Source: Peribacillus loiseleuriae
GTDB lineage: Bacteria; Bacillota; Bacilli; Bacillales; DSM-1321
Assembly: GCF_001183985.1 (NCBI RefSeq)
Contig: NZ_LFZW01000001.1
Location: 1,271,812 to 1,335,811 of the forward strand
Length of the DNA stretch: 64,000 nucleotides
Reading direction: 5' to 3'
A model generated the notes under the pieces. That model made no database searches, had not been told where the DNA came from, and saw only the letters and a list, made by a program, of their open reading frames with translations. Below, in pieces: positions 56,340 to 64,000 of the stretch. Numbering within the stretch: the stretch's first letter is position 1; each line of letters begins with the position of its first letter. The translations under genes were made by a program, and so were the position numbers.

Positions 56340-57065
56340 TTAGAGCATTTTTTTCAAAGCTCGTTTTAAATCTCTTTGCCAATACTTCCATGTATGCTGA
56401 CCGTCAAATTCGTCATAGAAATAAGTAAATCCTTTTTTCTTAATAATAGTATTTAACTCGCGGTTCGGTTCAATGAAGTTGCTTATGCCTCCGTCTGTAG
56501 TTGGAACGTCTGTTTCTCCTTTGCCGATTACATGGTAAAGCTCAACTAAATGTGGCTCTTCGAATTCCCTAACAGCATTCATCACTTCATTATTCACAAA
56601 AGGTGATTGGAGAATACACTTTCCAAATGTGTGAGGATACTTTAATGCTGTTAGCAGAGAAATAGTGGCACCAAGAGAATCGCCAATCAAAACTCTCCCA
56701 GTTCCTATTTGATAAGTAGGGAACACCTCATCCAAATACGGAACTAGCTCATGGGCGAGAAAACGTATGTAAGCTGCATGCTGTTCGCCATCAGGGTGAT
56801 ATTTCTTTCTTCGGTCATGTACATCGCGATAAGGTATTCCTACAATAATGAGATTTTCGATTTCGCCATTATGAAGTAAATCATCAGCTATTCGTCCAAT
56901 TCGTCCCATTTGAAAATAGTCGCGGCCATCTTGGGCAATGACAACGGTATATTTGTATAACGGAGTATAGTTGGGCGGAAAATAAACGAGCAGTTCAAGC
57001 ACTTCATCCAATTCCTTGCTTGTAAACGTTATATCCTTAATCGTCCCTTTTGGCTGATCAACCAA
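56340..57065 (-). CDS. yjcH: Esterase-D-like alpha/beta hydrolase YjcH
   Basis: The 241-residue protein resembles the Fes/esterase-D family. It has the nucleophile elbow VLIGDSLGATISLL (Ser130 with this start), a PPNYTPLYKYTVVIAQDGRD segment and a late histidine FDGQHTWKYW. The TTG at 57065 is chosen because AGGGGGTG lies six bases upstream; an ATG 18 codons earlier gives a frame crossing that site. B. subtilis YjcH has about this length. Such proteins hydrolyse esters, in some cases from siderophores, but no substrate is supported here. It precedes yjcG and yjcF. Confidence 0.85.
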   Translation of the reverse strand: MVDQPKGTIKDITFTSKELDEVLELLVYFPPNYTPLYKYTVVIAQDGRDYFQMGRIGRIADDLLHNGEIENLIIVGIPYRDVHDRRKKYHPDGEQHAAYIRFLAHELVPYLDEVFPTYQIGTGRVLIGDSLGATISLLTALKYPHTFGKCILQSPFVNNEVMNAVREFEEPHLVELYHVIGKGETDVPTTDGGISNFIEPNRELNTIIKKKGFTYFYDEFDGQHTWKYWQRDLKRALKKML

Positions 57066-57306
57066 AATAACACCCCCTAAAGAAAATAATTGAAAGGGTT
57101 TACGGAAATATTTTATCACAATTATCGGTCGATATCTTCTTTGACGATATAAAAATCAGAGCAAAGAGTTTTTAGTGAATAGATTGGAGAAATTAAACGG
57201 ACTTAATCAAGTAAAGGAGTTTAGGCGAGAAGTGTACATAGTCGTTTATAAAAGCAAGATACATAGAAGGTATCCCAAATCATTGAATGTTCGAATTGGA
57301 CTTATA

Positions 57307-57450
57307 GAGGTTGTTCAAAAAGTCTGGTAAAAAAGCTTGCGAATTTCTTTGTTGCTCTGTCTCTTCTGTCCTTAAATACCCTTTCATACAATCTGGGTTT
57401 CCGAGAGAGACTATTGCTCCTCGGACTTCTCTGCTCTTTTAAACCTCCTT
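57307..57450 (+). repeat. P2 repeat, copy 3 (right end eroded)
   Basis: It begins GAGGTTGTTCAAAAAGTCTG and contains AAAAGCTTGCGAATTTC, CGGACTTCTCTGCTCTTTT and AAACCTCCTT, but lacks the TTTTTGAAC end. It occupies the 540-base gap between yjcH and the tRNA gene; the rest of that gap shows only the tRNA promoter. Confidence 0.6.
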
Positions 57451-57528
57451 AAATAACAGTATATGGGAATAAATGTTCTTTATGTGAGAAGAACAACAAA
57501 AAGTTATTCGATCGTTAAAATTTAACGG

Positions 57529-57556
57529 TTGACTTATTTACGTCGAATTGTATAAT
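57529..57556 (+). promoter_or_regulatory. tRNA-Val promoter
   Basis: TTGACT (57529-57534) and TATAAT (57551-57556) are 16 bases apart, a near-consensus stable-RNA-type promoter, about 50 bases before the tRNA 5' end. Confidence 0.75.
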
Positions 57557-57605
57557 AGTATATATACTTTAGTATGAGTTTTGTCGTAAAACTTATACAA
57601 TATAT

Positions 57606-57677
57606 GATCTGATAGTTCAGTGGGAGAATACGTCCTTGACAGGGACGGGGTCGGGGGTTCGAATCCCTCTCAGATCA
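57606..57677 (+). tRNA. tRNA-Val (anticodon GAC)
   Basis: The 72-base sequence folds as a standard cloverleaf: acceptor GATCTGA/TCAGATC, D-arm GTTC...GAAT, anticodon arm CGTCC-TTGACAG-GGACG with anticodon GAC, T-arm GGGGG-TTCGAAT-CCCTC, and discriminator A. It reads the GUC and GUU valine codons. The encoded 3' sequence continues TCA rather than CCA, so the CCA tail must be added by the nucleotidyltransferase. It is a single tRNA gene with its own promoter and terminator. Confidence 0.93.
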
Positions 57678-57679
57678 TC

Positions 57680-57723
57680 AAAAAGGCGGGAGTGATGCAT
57701 TAGCAGCGCTCCTGCCTTTTTTT
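57680..57723 (+). terminator. tRNA-Val terminator
   Basis: AAAAAGGCGGGAGTG and GCGCTCCTGCCTTTTTTT pair (minor mismatch) around ATGCATTAGCA. Confidence 0.8.
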
Positions 57724-57737
57724 GTTTATTATTAGGA

Positions 57738-58130
57738 CTAAGGGAACAAAGCGAAAATAAGACGAACCAACAGTAGGGAAGGGAAAAAAACCCGCTGTTG
57801 GTTCGCCTTTATGAAGGAAATATCATTTTCTTTTAATCGTATAAATTCAAGTGGTCTTCCAGCATCTAAATAAGTAATGCGTTGAATGAATAAAATAGGG
57901 AAATGTTTAGCAATCGACAAAGAAATAACCCCCATATCTGATGCAATGGTGGATTCTAAAGATTGCGTTGCATAGCCGATTTTAAGTCCAGCATGTTTGG
58001 GCGTACATCGTTCGGGTGTAATTCACTTTCTTCAATTTGACGTTTTATGATTTCCTCAATTTGGTAGTAAAACGGAAGAGAAGAGCTTTTATCAACCACG
58101 AAGAGTTGAATCACTTTTGGATGCGTACTC
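57738..58130 (-). pseudogene. nagR: nagR remnant, GntR-type regulator with internal deletion
   Basis: Two pieces of a NagR (YvoA)-like GntR/UTRA regulator are seen on the minus strand. The N-terminal piece reads DKSSSLPFYYQIEEIIKRQI and EESELHPND; then the frame shifts, and the next frame gives KIGYATQSLESTIASDM, followed by LFIQRITYLDAGRPLEFI, the UTRA end. The winged-helix body and most of the sugar-binding domain (I estimate 100 or more residues) are missing. The order nagA-nagB-nagR is as in B. subtilis. The gene cannot make a functional repressor, although the operator upstream of nagA is well conserved. Confidence 0.75.
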
Positions 58131-58847
58131 AGATAATGCTTCTTGATCGGCAATAATGGTAACATTGTGATGTTTTTTCAGGATAGAAGCTGGAAACTCC
58201 TCTGTTAATTCTCCGTCTATCAACTGTTTCAAAGCCTTTGCTTTTGCTACTCCTGATACTAGAAGTACGATCTCCTTACTTTTCATAATAGACGCAATTC
58301 CCATTGTTACTGCCTGTGTTGGCACTTCATCAATGGAGTCGAAATAGCGGGCGTTTGCTTCAATTGTCGATTGTGCAAGGTCAACAACTTGTGTTTTTGA
58401 TGCAAAGGAAGTACCTGGTTCATTGAAGCCGATATGACCGTTTTGCCCAATGCCAAGGATTTGTAAATCGATTCCGCCCATTTTATCAATCATTTCATCA
58501 TAACGACTACATTCTTCTTGAATGTTTTCTGCAGTACCATTTGGAAGGTTAGTGTCTTCTTGATTAATATCAATATGATTAAAGAACGTATCGGCCATGT
58601 AATAATGATAGCTATTCGGATTAGTAGAGCTTAAACCGATATATTCATCTAAATTAAATGATTTTACTTGTTTATAAGATGTATGATTTTCTTTATGATC
58701 GGCAATTAATCGATTGTAAAACCCTTCAGGTGTCCCACCAGTTGCAAGTCCAAGCTGGATTTGTGGATTTTCTTTTATTTTTTCAATTACGATTTCTGCT
58801 GCTTTTTGACTCATTTCTTGATAGTCCTGTACTTGTATAAGTTTCAT
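58092..58847 (-). CDS. nagB: Glucosamine-6-phosphate deaminase
   Basis: NagB converts glucosamine-6-phosphate to fructose-6-phosphate and ammonia. The 251-residue protein has LGLATGGTPEGFYNRLI near residue 33-49, FNLDEYIGLSSTNPNSYHYYM, the GIGQNGHIGFNEPGTSF active-site segment (about residues 135-151) and VVDLAQSTIEANARYF. The ATG at 58847 overlaps the nagA stop by one base (TAATG). It is the second gene of the nagA-nagB operon. The C-terminal tail (YASKSDSTLRG) extends a little past the usual end and overlaps the start of the nagR remnant. Confidence 0.93.
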   Translation of the reverse strand: MKLIQVQDYQEMSQKAAEIVIEKIKENPQIQLGLATGGTPEGFYNRLIADHKENHTSYKQVKSFNLDEYIGLSSTNPNSYHYYMADTFFNHIDINQEDTNLPNGTAENIQEECSRYDEMIDKMGGIDLQILGIGQNGHIGFNEPGTSFASKTQVVDLAQSTIEANARYFDSIDEVPTQAVTMGIASIMKSKEIVLLVSGVAKAKALKQLIDGELTEEFPASILKKHHNVTIIADQEALSEYASKSDSTLRG

Positions 58848-60034
58848 TATGAATTCTCCTTTGTGAATGCTATTTTTCCTCTGCAAAAAGTCATTTCTAC
58901 ATCTAAATCTTCATTTAAAATAACAAGATCGGCATCTTTTCCAACAGTGATACTACCTTTTCTGTCAAATAAGTTTAGTTGTTTCGCTGGATTTACTGAC
59001 GTCATTTTAATGATATCTTCCATCGTACAATCGGTGAACGTCATCATATTCTTGATCGCATCGTTCATTTTAAGAATACTTCCTGCAAGTGTCCCGTCTG
59101 CAAGAGTTGCGGTTGTTTCGTTCACGTTGACGGGTTGACCACCTAAATCATAGGTTCCTTCTTGAAGCCACTTTGCACGAAGTGAATCAGTAATTAAAAT
59201 CATGCGATCGCTTGTAATTTGATTATACGCGAGTTTCACCATTTCAGGGCGGCTATGGATACCATCTACAATGAGCTCCACAAATAGCTCATCACGTAAA
59301 TAAGCAGCACCTAACACACCTGGTTCGCGGTGATGCAGACCACGCATTCCATTATAGAGGTGAGTAATATGAGTAGAGCCAGCTTGAATGGCTTGGTCAA
59401 CTTGTTCATATAGGGCATCTGAATGGCCAATTGAAGCTACTACACCGGATTCTTTTAAAGCAGCGGTCAGCTCTAAGCCGTTTGGCTGCTCAGGTGCCAA
59501 TGTGACAAGCTTAATTTGATTTTGTGCGATTTCTTGCCATTTTTTAAATAAGGCGACGTCAGGATCAATAATATGTGAAAGTGGCTGGGCCCCTTTTCGA
59601 ATTGGAGCAATGAAAGGACCTTCTAAGTGAATTCCTACTACTTCAGCTAAACCATCCAATTGATTTGTCATGTACTCACCAGCATTACGCAATGCTTGTT
59701 CAATAGCCTCTGTTGATTGCGTCATCGTTGTCGCTAGAAAGCTTGTTGTTCCCTCTTTTGGAAGTGTCTGAGCCATCGTTGTTAAAGCAGTGCTCGTTGC
59801 ATCCATTGCATCTGCATTCGCTGCACCGTGAATATGTACATCAATAGCGCCAGGAATAACTAGATACGTGGGAGAAAGCTCGATTATTTTCGCGGTGTCA
59901 TCTTGTTTATATTGGCTGAAAGGACCTACTTCTGCAATTATTCCATCAACCACTTTTATATAACCATTTTTATAGGTTTCGTTTTCACTATAAACCGTTA
60001 GATTTACAATAATGTATGTTTGATTTGCATTCAT
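58847..60034 (-). CDS. nagA: N-acetylglucosamine-6-phosphate deacetylase
   Basis: NagA deacetylates GlcNAc-6-P in recycling of cell-wall or chitin sugars. The 395-residue amidohydrolase has VIPGAIDVHIHGAANADAMD near residue 54-73 (metal histidines), HLEGPFIAPIRKGAQ near 129-143, SIGHSDALYEQ, THLYNGMRGLHHREPG and a late metal aspartate in ILITDSLRAKW. It precedes nagB, with a one-base overlap. A NagR-type operator (60116-60131) lies upstream, about 80 bases before the ATG at 60034. Confidence 0.94.
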   Translation of the reverse strand: MNANQTYIIVNLTVYSENETYKNGYIKVVDGIIAEVGPFSQYKQDDTAKIIELSPTYLVIPGAIDVHIHGAANADAMDATSTALTTMAQTLPKEGTTSFLATTMTQSTEAIEQALRNAGEYMTNQLDGLAEVVGIHLEGPFIAPIRKGAQPLSHIIDPDVALFKKWQEIAQNQIKLVTLAPEQPNGLELTAALKESGVVASIGHSDALYEQVDQAIQAGSTHITHLYNGMRGLHHREPGVLGAAYLRDELFVELIVDGIHSRPEMVKLAYNQITSDRMILITDSLRAKWLQEGTYDLGGQPVNVNETTATLADGTLAGSILKMNDAIKNMMTFTDCTMEDIIKMTSVNPAKQLNLFDRKGSITVGKDADLVILNEDLDVEMTFCRGKIAFTKENS

Positions 60035-60115
60035 ACCCAGTCTCCTTTGTAAAAGTTATTAGGGATTTTGCTTGTTACATAAAAACTTTACATTTAGTGT
60101 ATCGCTAATAGGAGT

Positions 60116-60131
60116 AGTTGCCTATACCAGT
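60116..60131 (-). promoter_or_regulatory. NagR (dre-type) operator upstream of nagA
   Basis: On the minus strand the sequence ACTGGTATAGGCAACT is very close to the dre-type operator of NagR/DasR regulators (ATTGGTATAGACAACT type). It lies about 80 bases before the nagA start. The local regulator gene is broken, so another GntR-family protein may use this site, or it may be a relic. Confidence 0.6.
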
Positions 60132-60280
60132 TAAAAAAAATGTCGAAAAAGGTTCTAAACACACAATATAGTATTACACAGAACTTATTTCATTGTAAAT
60201 CATTGTTTTGGAAGCTGCCTCCTTAATCGGGACAGCCTATTTAATATAGTTGAATGGGTAGACAACAATAGAGACTATAA

Positions 60281-60435
60281 GAAGTTGTTCAAAAAGCCCG
60301 GTTAAAAAGCTTGCGAATTGCATCAAAGCTCTGTCTCAACGGTCCTCACGTATTACTGTATACGCGCAGGTCTAGAGACGATTGCACCTCGAACTTCTCG
60401 GCTCTTTTTATCCTCCTTTTTGAACACACACTATA
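60281..60435 (+). repeat. P2 repeat, copy 4
   Basis: It begins GAAGTTGTTCAAAAAGCCCG, contains CTCACGTATTACTGTATACG and CGAACTTCTCGGCTCTTTTT, and ends TCCTCCTTTTTGAACACACA. It is the closest relative of copy 2. It lies in the 570-base gap upstream of nagA, together with the dre-type operator; no gene is seen in the gap. Confidence 0.7.
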
Positions 60436-60534
60436 AGGATTAACTTGGATTGAATATCAGATTATGACCGTACTTAGATCCATAATAGGAGGATAAAGGA
60501 CGAAATATCAAATGGAGTGATATATGTAGGATAC

Positions 60535-60568
60535 AAAAAAACTGCCTGTCTCTGAAGGAAACAGGCAG
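60535..60568 (-). terminator. Terminator of the His/Cys-rich gene
   Basis: CTGCCTGT and ACAGGCAG pair perfectly; on the minus strand the stem is followed by seven Ts. Confidence 0.8.
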
Positions 60569-60602
60569 CACGAAGAATCGTGGACTTTCTAGATTAAGCG
60601 AA

Positions 60603-60881
60603 TTAGAACCAGAAACATCCTCTATTGCATCTACATCTATTTTCGCATCTGTTTTCACATCTGTGGTCGTGGTGATGATGATGATGATGTTGTTGATTAT
60701 TCTCATTTTCAATACCACGTACATCTTCCCGTTCATTCCTTCGGCAGCGACGTACAGCACGACAGAATTCATTACCATCAATGTGAGCTTCTACTCTTAC
60801 ATTTCGATTCTTATGATGACGGTTTTCGGAAACACCACGAACATTTTCATCACAATCAAAATTATTACCGTTATTACACAT
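60603..60881 (-). CDS. Histidine- and cysteine-rich small protein
   Basis: The 92-residue protein starts MCNNGNNFDCDENVRG, has a central HHKNRNVRVEAHIDGNEFCRAVRR segment, and ends in seven consecutive histidines followed by DHRCENRCENRCRCNRGCFWF. AAAGGAG lies nine bases before the ATG, and a strong terminator follows the stop, so it is a real gene. I recognise no family. The composition (about 11 His, 8 Cys and many Arg/Asn) fits a metal-binding or crosslinked spore-surface protein, but no sporulation promoter was located. It is isolated between nagA and nox. Confidence 0.65.
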   Translation of the reverse strand: MCNNGNNFDCDENVRGVSENRHHKNRNVRVEAHIDGNEFCRAVRRCRRNEREDVRGIENENNQQHHHHHHHDHRCENRCENRCRCNRGCFWF

Positions 60882-61113
60882 TAACTATCACTCCTTTATT
60901 TTGTAGTACACGGTATTTTATGAACGCATCGGACATAATGTATAGGTTAGTCCCTATTTTTACAGAAAATGTGTGCATGTCGAGAAAGGGTAATAGATTA
61001 TACTAGGACGCTAGCTGGTGATCATTTTTTTGATACTTATTTTGTATTTGGATAGCGAAAAAATTATTTCTTTTCTTTGTTGCATTTTTTTACGATCTTG
61101 CATATACTTGCAA

Positions 61114-61164
61114 TATAAACATTGTGAAATGCTTCACAATACATGTGAAATATTTCACATGTAT
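61114..61164 (+). promoter_or_regulatory. nox promoter with two Rex operators
   Basis: A -10 TATAAA (61114-61119) is followed immediately by TTGTGAAATGCTTCACAA (61122-61139), an exact Rex consensus, and then ATGTGAAATATTTCACAT (61143-61160). The second is inside a perfect 26-base palindrome at 61139-61164. Rex binds when NAD+ is high and leaves when NADH rises, so nox should be induced by excess NADH. The -35 (TTACGA, 61090-61095) is weak. Confidence 0.85.
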
Positions 61165-61193
61165 TGTGATTCATAATCCGAGGAGGCGTTTTT

Positions 61194-62528
61194 ATGAAAG
61201 TAGCAGTGGTTGGATGTACTCATGCAGGAACAGCAGCAGTTAAAAATATAGCGGCATTATATCCTGAAGTGGAAATTACAGTGTATGAGAAAAATGATAA
61301 CGTATCTTTTTTATCTTGTGGCATTGCTCTTTATGTCGGCGGAGTAGCGAAAGATCCAAACGGCTTATTCTATTCTTCTCCAAATGAACTTACAAAGCTT
61401 GGTGCCAATATGAAGATGAAGCATGAAGTGTTGACGATTGATACAGATAAAAATATCTTAATAGCTAAAAATCTAGAAACTGAAGAAATTTTCGAAGACA
61501 CATTTGATAAATTAATCATGACTACGGGTTCTTGGCCGGTTATCCCAAATATTCCTGGAATCAATCAAGACAATATTGTATTATGTAAAAACTTTTACCA
61601 TGCTAATCAAATTATTGAAAAAGCTAAACAAGCAAAGAAAATCGCAGTAATTGGTGCGGGGTATATAGGTGTCGAACTTGTCGAAGCATTTGAAGTATAC
61701 GGGAAAGAAGTAACCTTTATCGATGGGGAAGAACGCATTCTAAGTAAATATTTAGACGCAGAATATACAGATATGATTGAAGCGGAATTAATCAATCATG
61801 GTGTGAACATGGCATTGAATCAAACTGTTACTTGTTTCGAAGGTGAAAATGGAAAAGTAGCAAAAGTAGTCACTACAAAAGGAGAATATGAGGCAGATCT
61901 TGTAATACTTTGCGTAGGTTTCCGACCAAATACTGATCTTTTAAAAGGGCAAGTGGATATGCTTCCAAACGGGGCAATTAAAGTGAATGAATACATGCAG
62001 GCAAGTAAAGAGCAAGTGTTTGCTGCGGGAGACAGTTGTGCGATCATGTATAATCCTACTAAACAGCATGCCTATATCCCACTCGCAACTAATGCTGTCC
62101 GGATGGGAACTTTAGTGGCGAAAAATTTAACGAAACCAACAAGTAAATATATCGGCACTCAAGGAACTTCGGGCTTGCATATTTATGACTATAATATGGC
62201 TTCTACAGGTCTTACCGAGACAGCTGCAAAACATGTAAATATGAATGTGAAAAGTATCGCAATTAAAGAAAACAATCGACCTGAATTTATGCCGACTTAC
62301 GAAGAAGTCATGTTGAAAGTAGTTTATGAAGTAGAAACAAATCGTATCGTCGGAGCCCAAGTCATTTCTAAAGCGGATATGACGCAATCGATCAACACGA
62401 TGTCAGTCTGCATTCAAAGTGAAATGACGATGGAAGAACTGGCCTATGTGGATTTCTTTTTCCAACCGCATTTCAATAAACCGATGAACATTCTGAACCA
62501 AGCGGGCTTACAAGCGATGGAAAAGTAA
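61194..62528 (+). CDS. nox: NADH oxidase, water-forming (Nox) / CoA-disulfide reductase family
   Basis: Nox oxidises NADH with oxygen to water and regenerates NAD+. The 444-residue flavoprotein begins MKVAVVGCTHAGTAAVKNI (FAD-binding), carries the single redox-active Cys42 in VSFLSCGIALYVGG, the NAD-binding KKIAVIGAGYIGVELVEAF near residue 150, and a C-terminal FAD segment VFAAGDSCAIMYNP. AGGAGG precedes the ATG. CoA-disulfide reductases share this layout; the tandem Rex operators argue for the NADH oxidase role. Nothing is truncated. It is a single-gene unit, with no partner enzyme beside it. Confidence 0.88.
   Translation: MKVAVVGCTHAGTAAVKNIAALYPEVEITVYEKNDNVSFLSCGIALYVGGVAKDPNGLFYSSPNELTKLGANMKMKHEVLTIDTDKNILIAKNLETEEIFEDTFDKLIMTTGSWPVIPNIPGINQDNIVLCKNFYHANQIIEKAKQAKKIAVIGAGYIGVELVEAFEVYGKEVTFIDGEERILSKYLDAEYTDMIEAELINHGVNMALNQTVTCFEGENGKVAKVVTTKGEYEADLVILCVGFRPNTDLLKGQVDMLPNGAIKVNEYMQASKEQVFAAGDSCAIMYNPTKQHAYIPLATNAVRMGTLVAKNLTKPTSKYIGTQGTSGLHIYDYNMASTGLTETAAKHVNMNVKSIAIKENNRPEFMPTYEEVMLKVVYEVETNRIVGAQVISKADMTQSINTMSVCIQSEMTMEELAYVDFFFQPHFNKPMNILNQAGLQAMEK

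Positions 62529-64000
<1,472 letters not shown>

Overview
The window is a chromosomal segment of a low-GC, Gram-positive, endospore-forming member of the Bacillaceae. Evidence for this is the strong AGGAGG-type ribosome binding sites, frequent TTG/GTG starts, many spore genes (cotO, cotX, yjcZ, spoVIF, a spoVA operon), ComZ/MecA/CoiA competence genes, the Spx/SpxH pair, and near-continuous gene order with the yitW-arg ... yjcH stretch of Bacillus subtilis. It is not B. subtilis itself: clpB follows yjzC, med is not seen before comZ, there is an extra spoVAC-D-E operon, and nagAB, nox and glpK lie after yjcH. Genus cannot be fixed from this sequence alone.

Layout. 1-10.2 kb: end of yitW, then the compact arginine/carbamoyl-phosphate operon argC-J-B-D-carA-carB-argF behind an ARG-box promoter. 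10.3-16.1 kb: yjzC, CtsR-controlled clpB, yjzD, yjaU/yjaV-like genes, comZ, yjzB. 16.3-20.9 kb: fabH-fabF behind a FapR operator, a DUF2268 protease, yjbA. 21.1-28.7 kb: trpS, a DUF3899 membrane protein, and the oligopeptide permease oppABCDF. 29-38 kb: spx, mecA, coiA, pepF, two tandem RoxS/RsaE-type small RNAs, spxH-yjbI, yjbJ, yjbK. 38-46 kb: yjbL, the small alarmone synthetase, NAD kinase, an RluD-family synthase, prpE, mgtE, a CDF exporter, and FapR-controlled fabI. 46-56 kb: a spore block (two CotO-type genes, yjcA, a YhcN/YlaJ-type lipoprotein, spoVAC-D-E, yjcZ, spoVIF) and then yjcD helicase, cotX, a cotW-like gene, yjcF, yjcG. 56-64 kb: yjcH, tRNA-Val(GAC), a broken nagR, nagB-nagA, a His/Cys-rich small protein, Rex-controlled nox, and the 5' part of glpK.

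Connections. Rex-type operators (TTGTGAA-N4-TTCACAA-like) sit at the promoters of both roxS copies and of nox, which joins small-RNA control of central metabolism to NADH oxidation. FapR sites link fabHF and fabI. The spx, mecA and spxH genes form the Spx/ClpXP and ComK/ClpCP proteolysis-adaptor cluster.

Intergenic space is unusually rich in dispersed palindromic elements. At least four families are visible: (P1) 80-90 bp long-stem hairpins with conserved GGGTC-type caps and unrelated but self-complementary interiors, four copies at 3' gene ends; (P2) 150-190 bp elements with GTTCAAAA/TTTTGAAC ends, four copies; (P3) elements with CGCCACCA/TGGTGGCG arms, two full copies plus a fragment; (P4) elements ending in CGCTTGCGCTTTTCTA placed just upstream of the comZ and sasB ribosome binding sites. 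The strongest leads are the tandem RoxS duplication, the P1 hairpins (one sits inside the loop of the yitW terminator), and the intact NagR-type operator beside a broken nagR.
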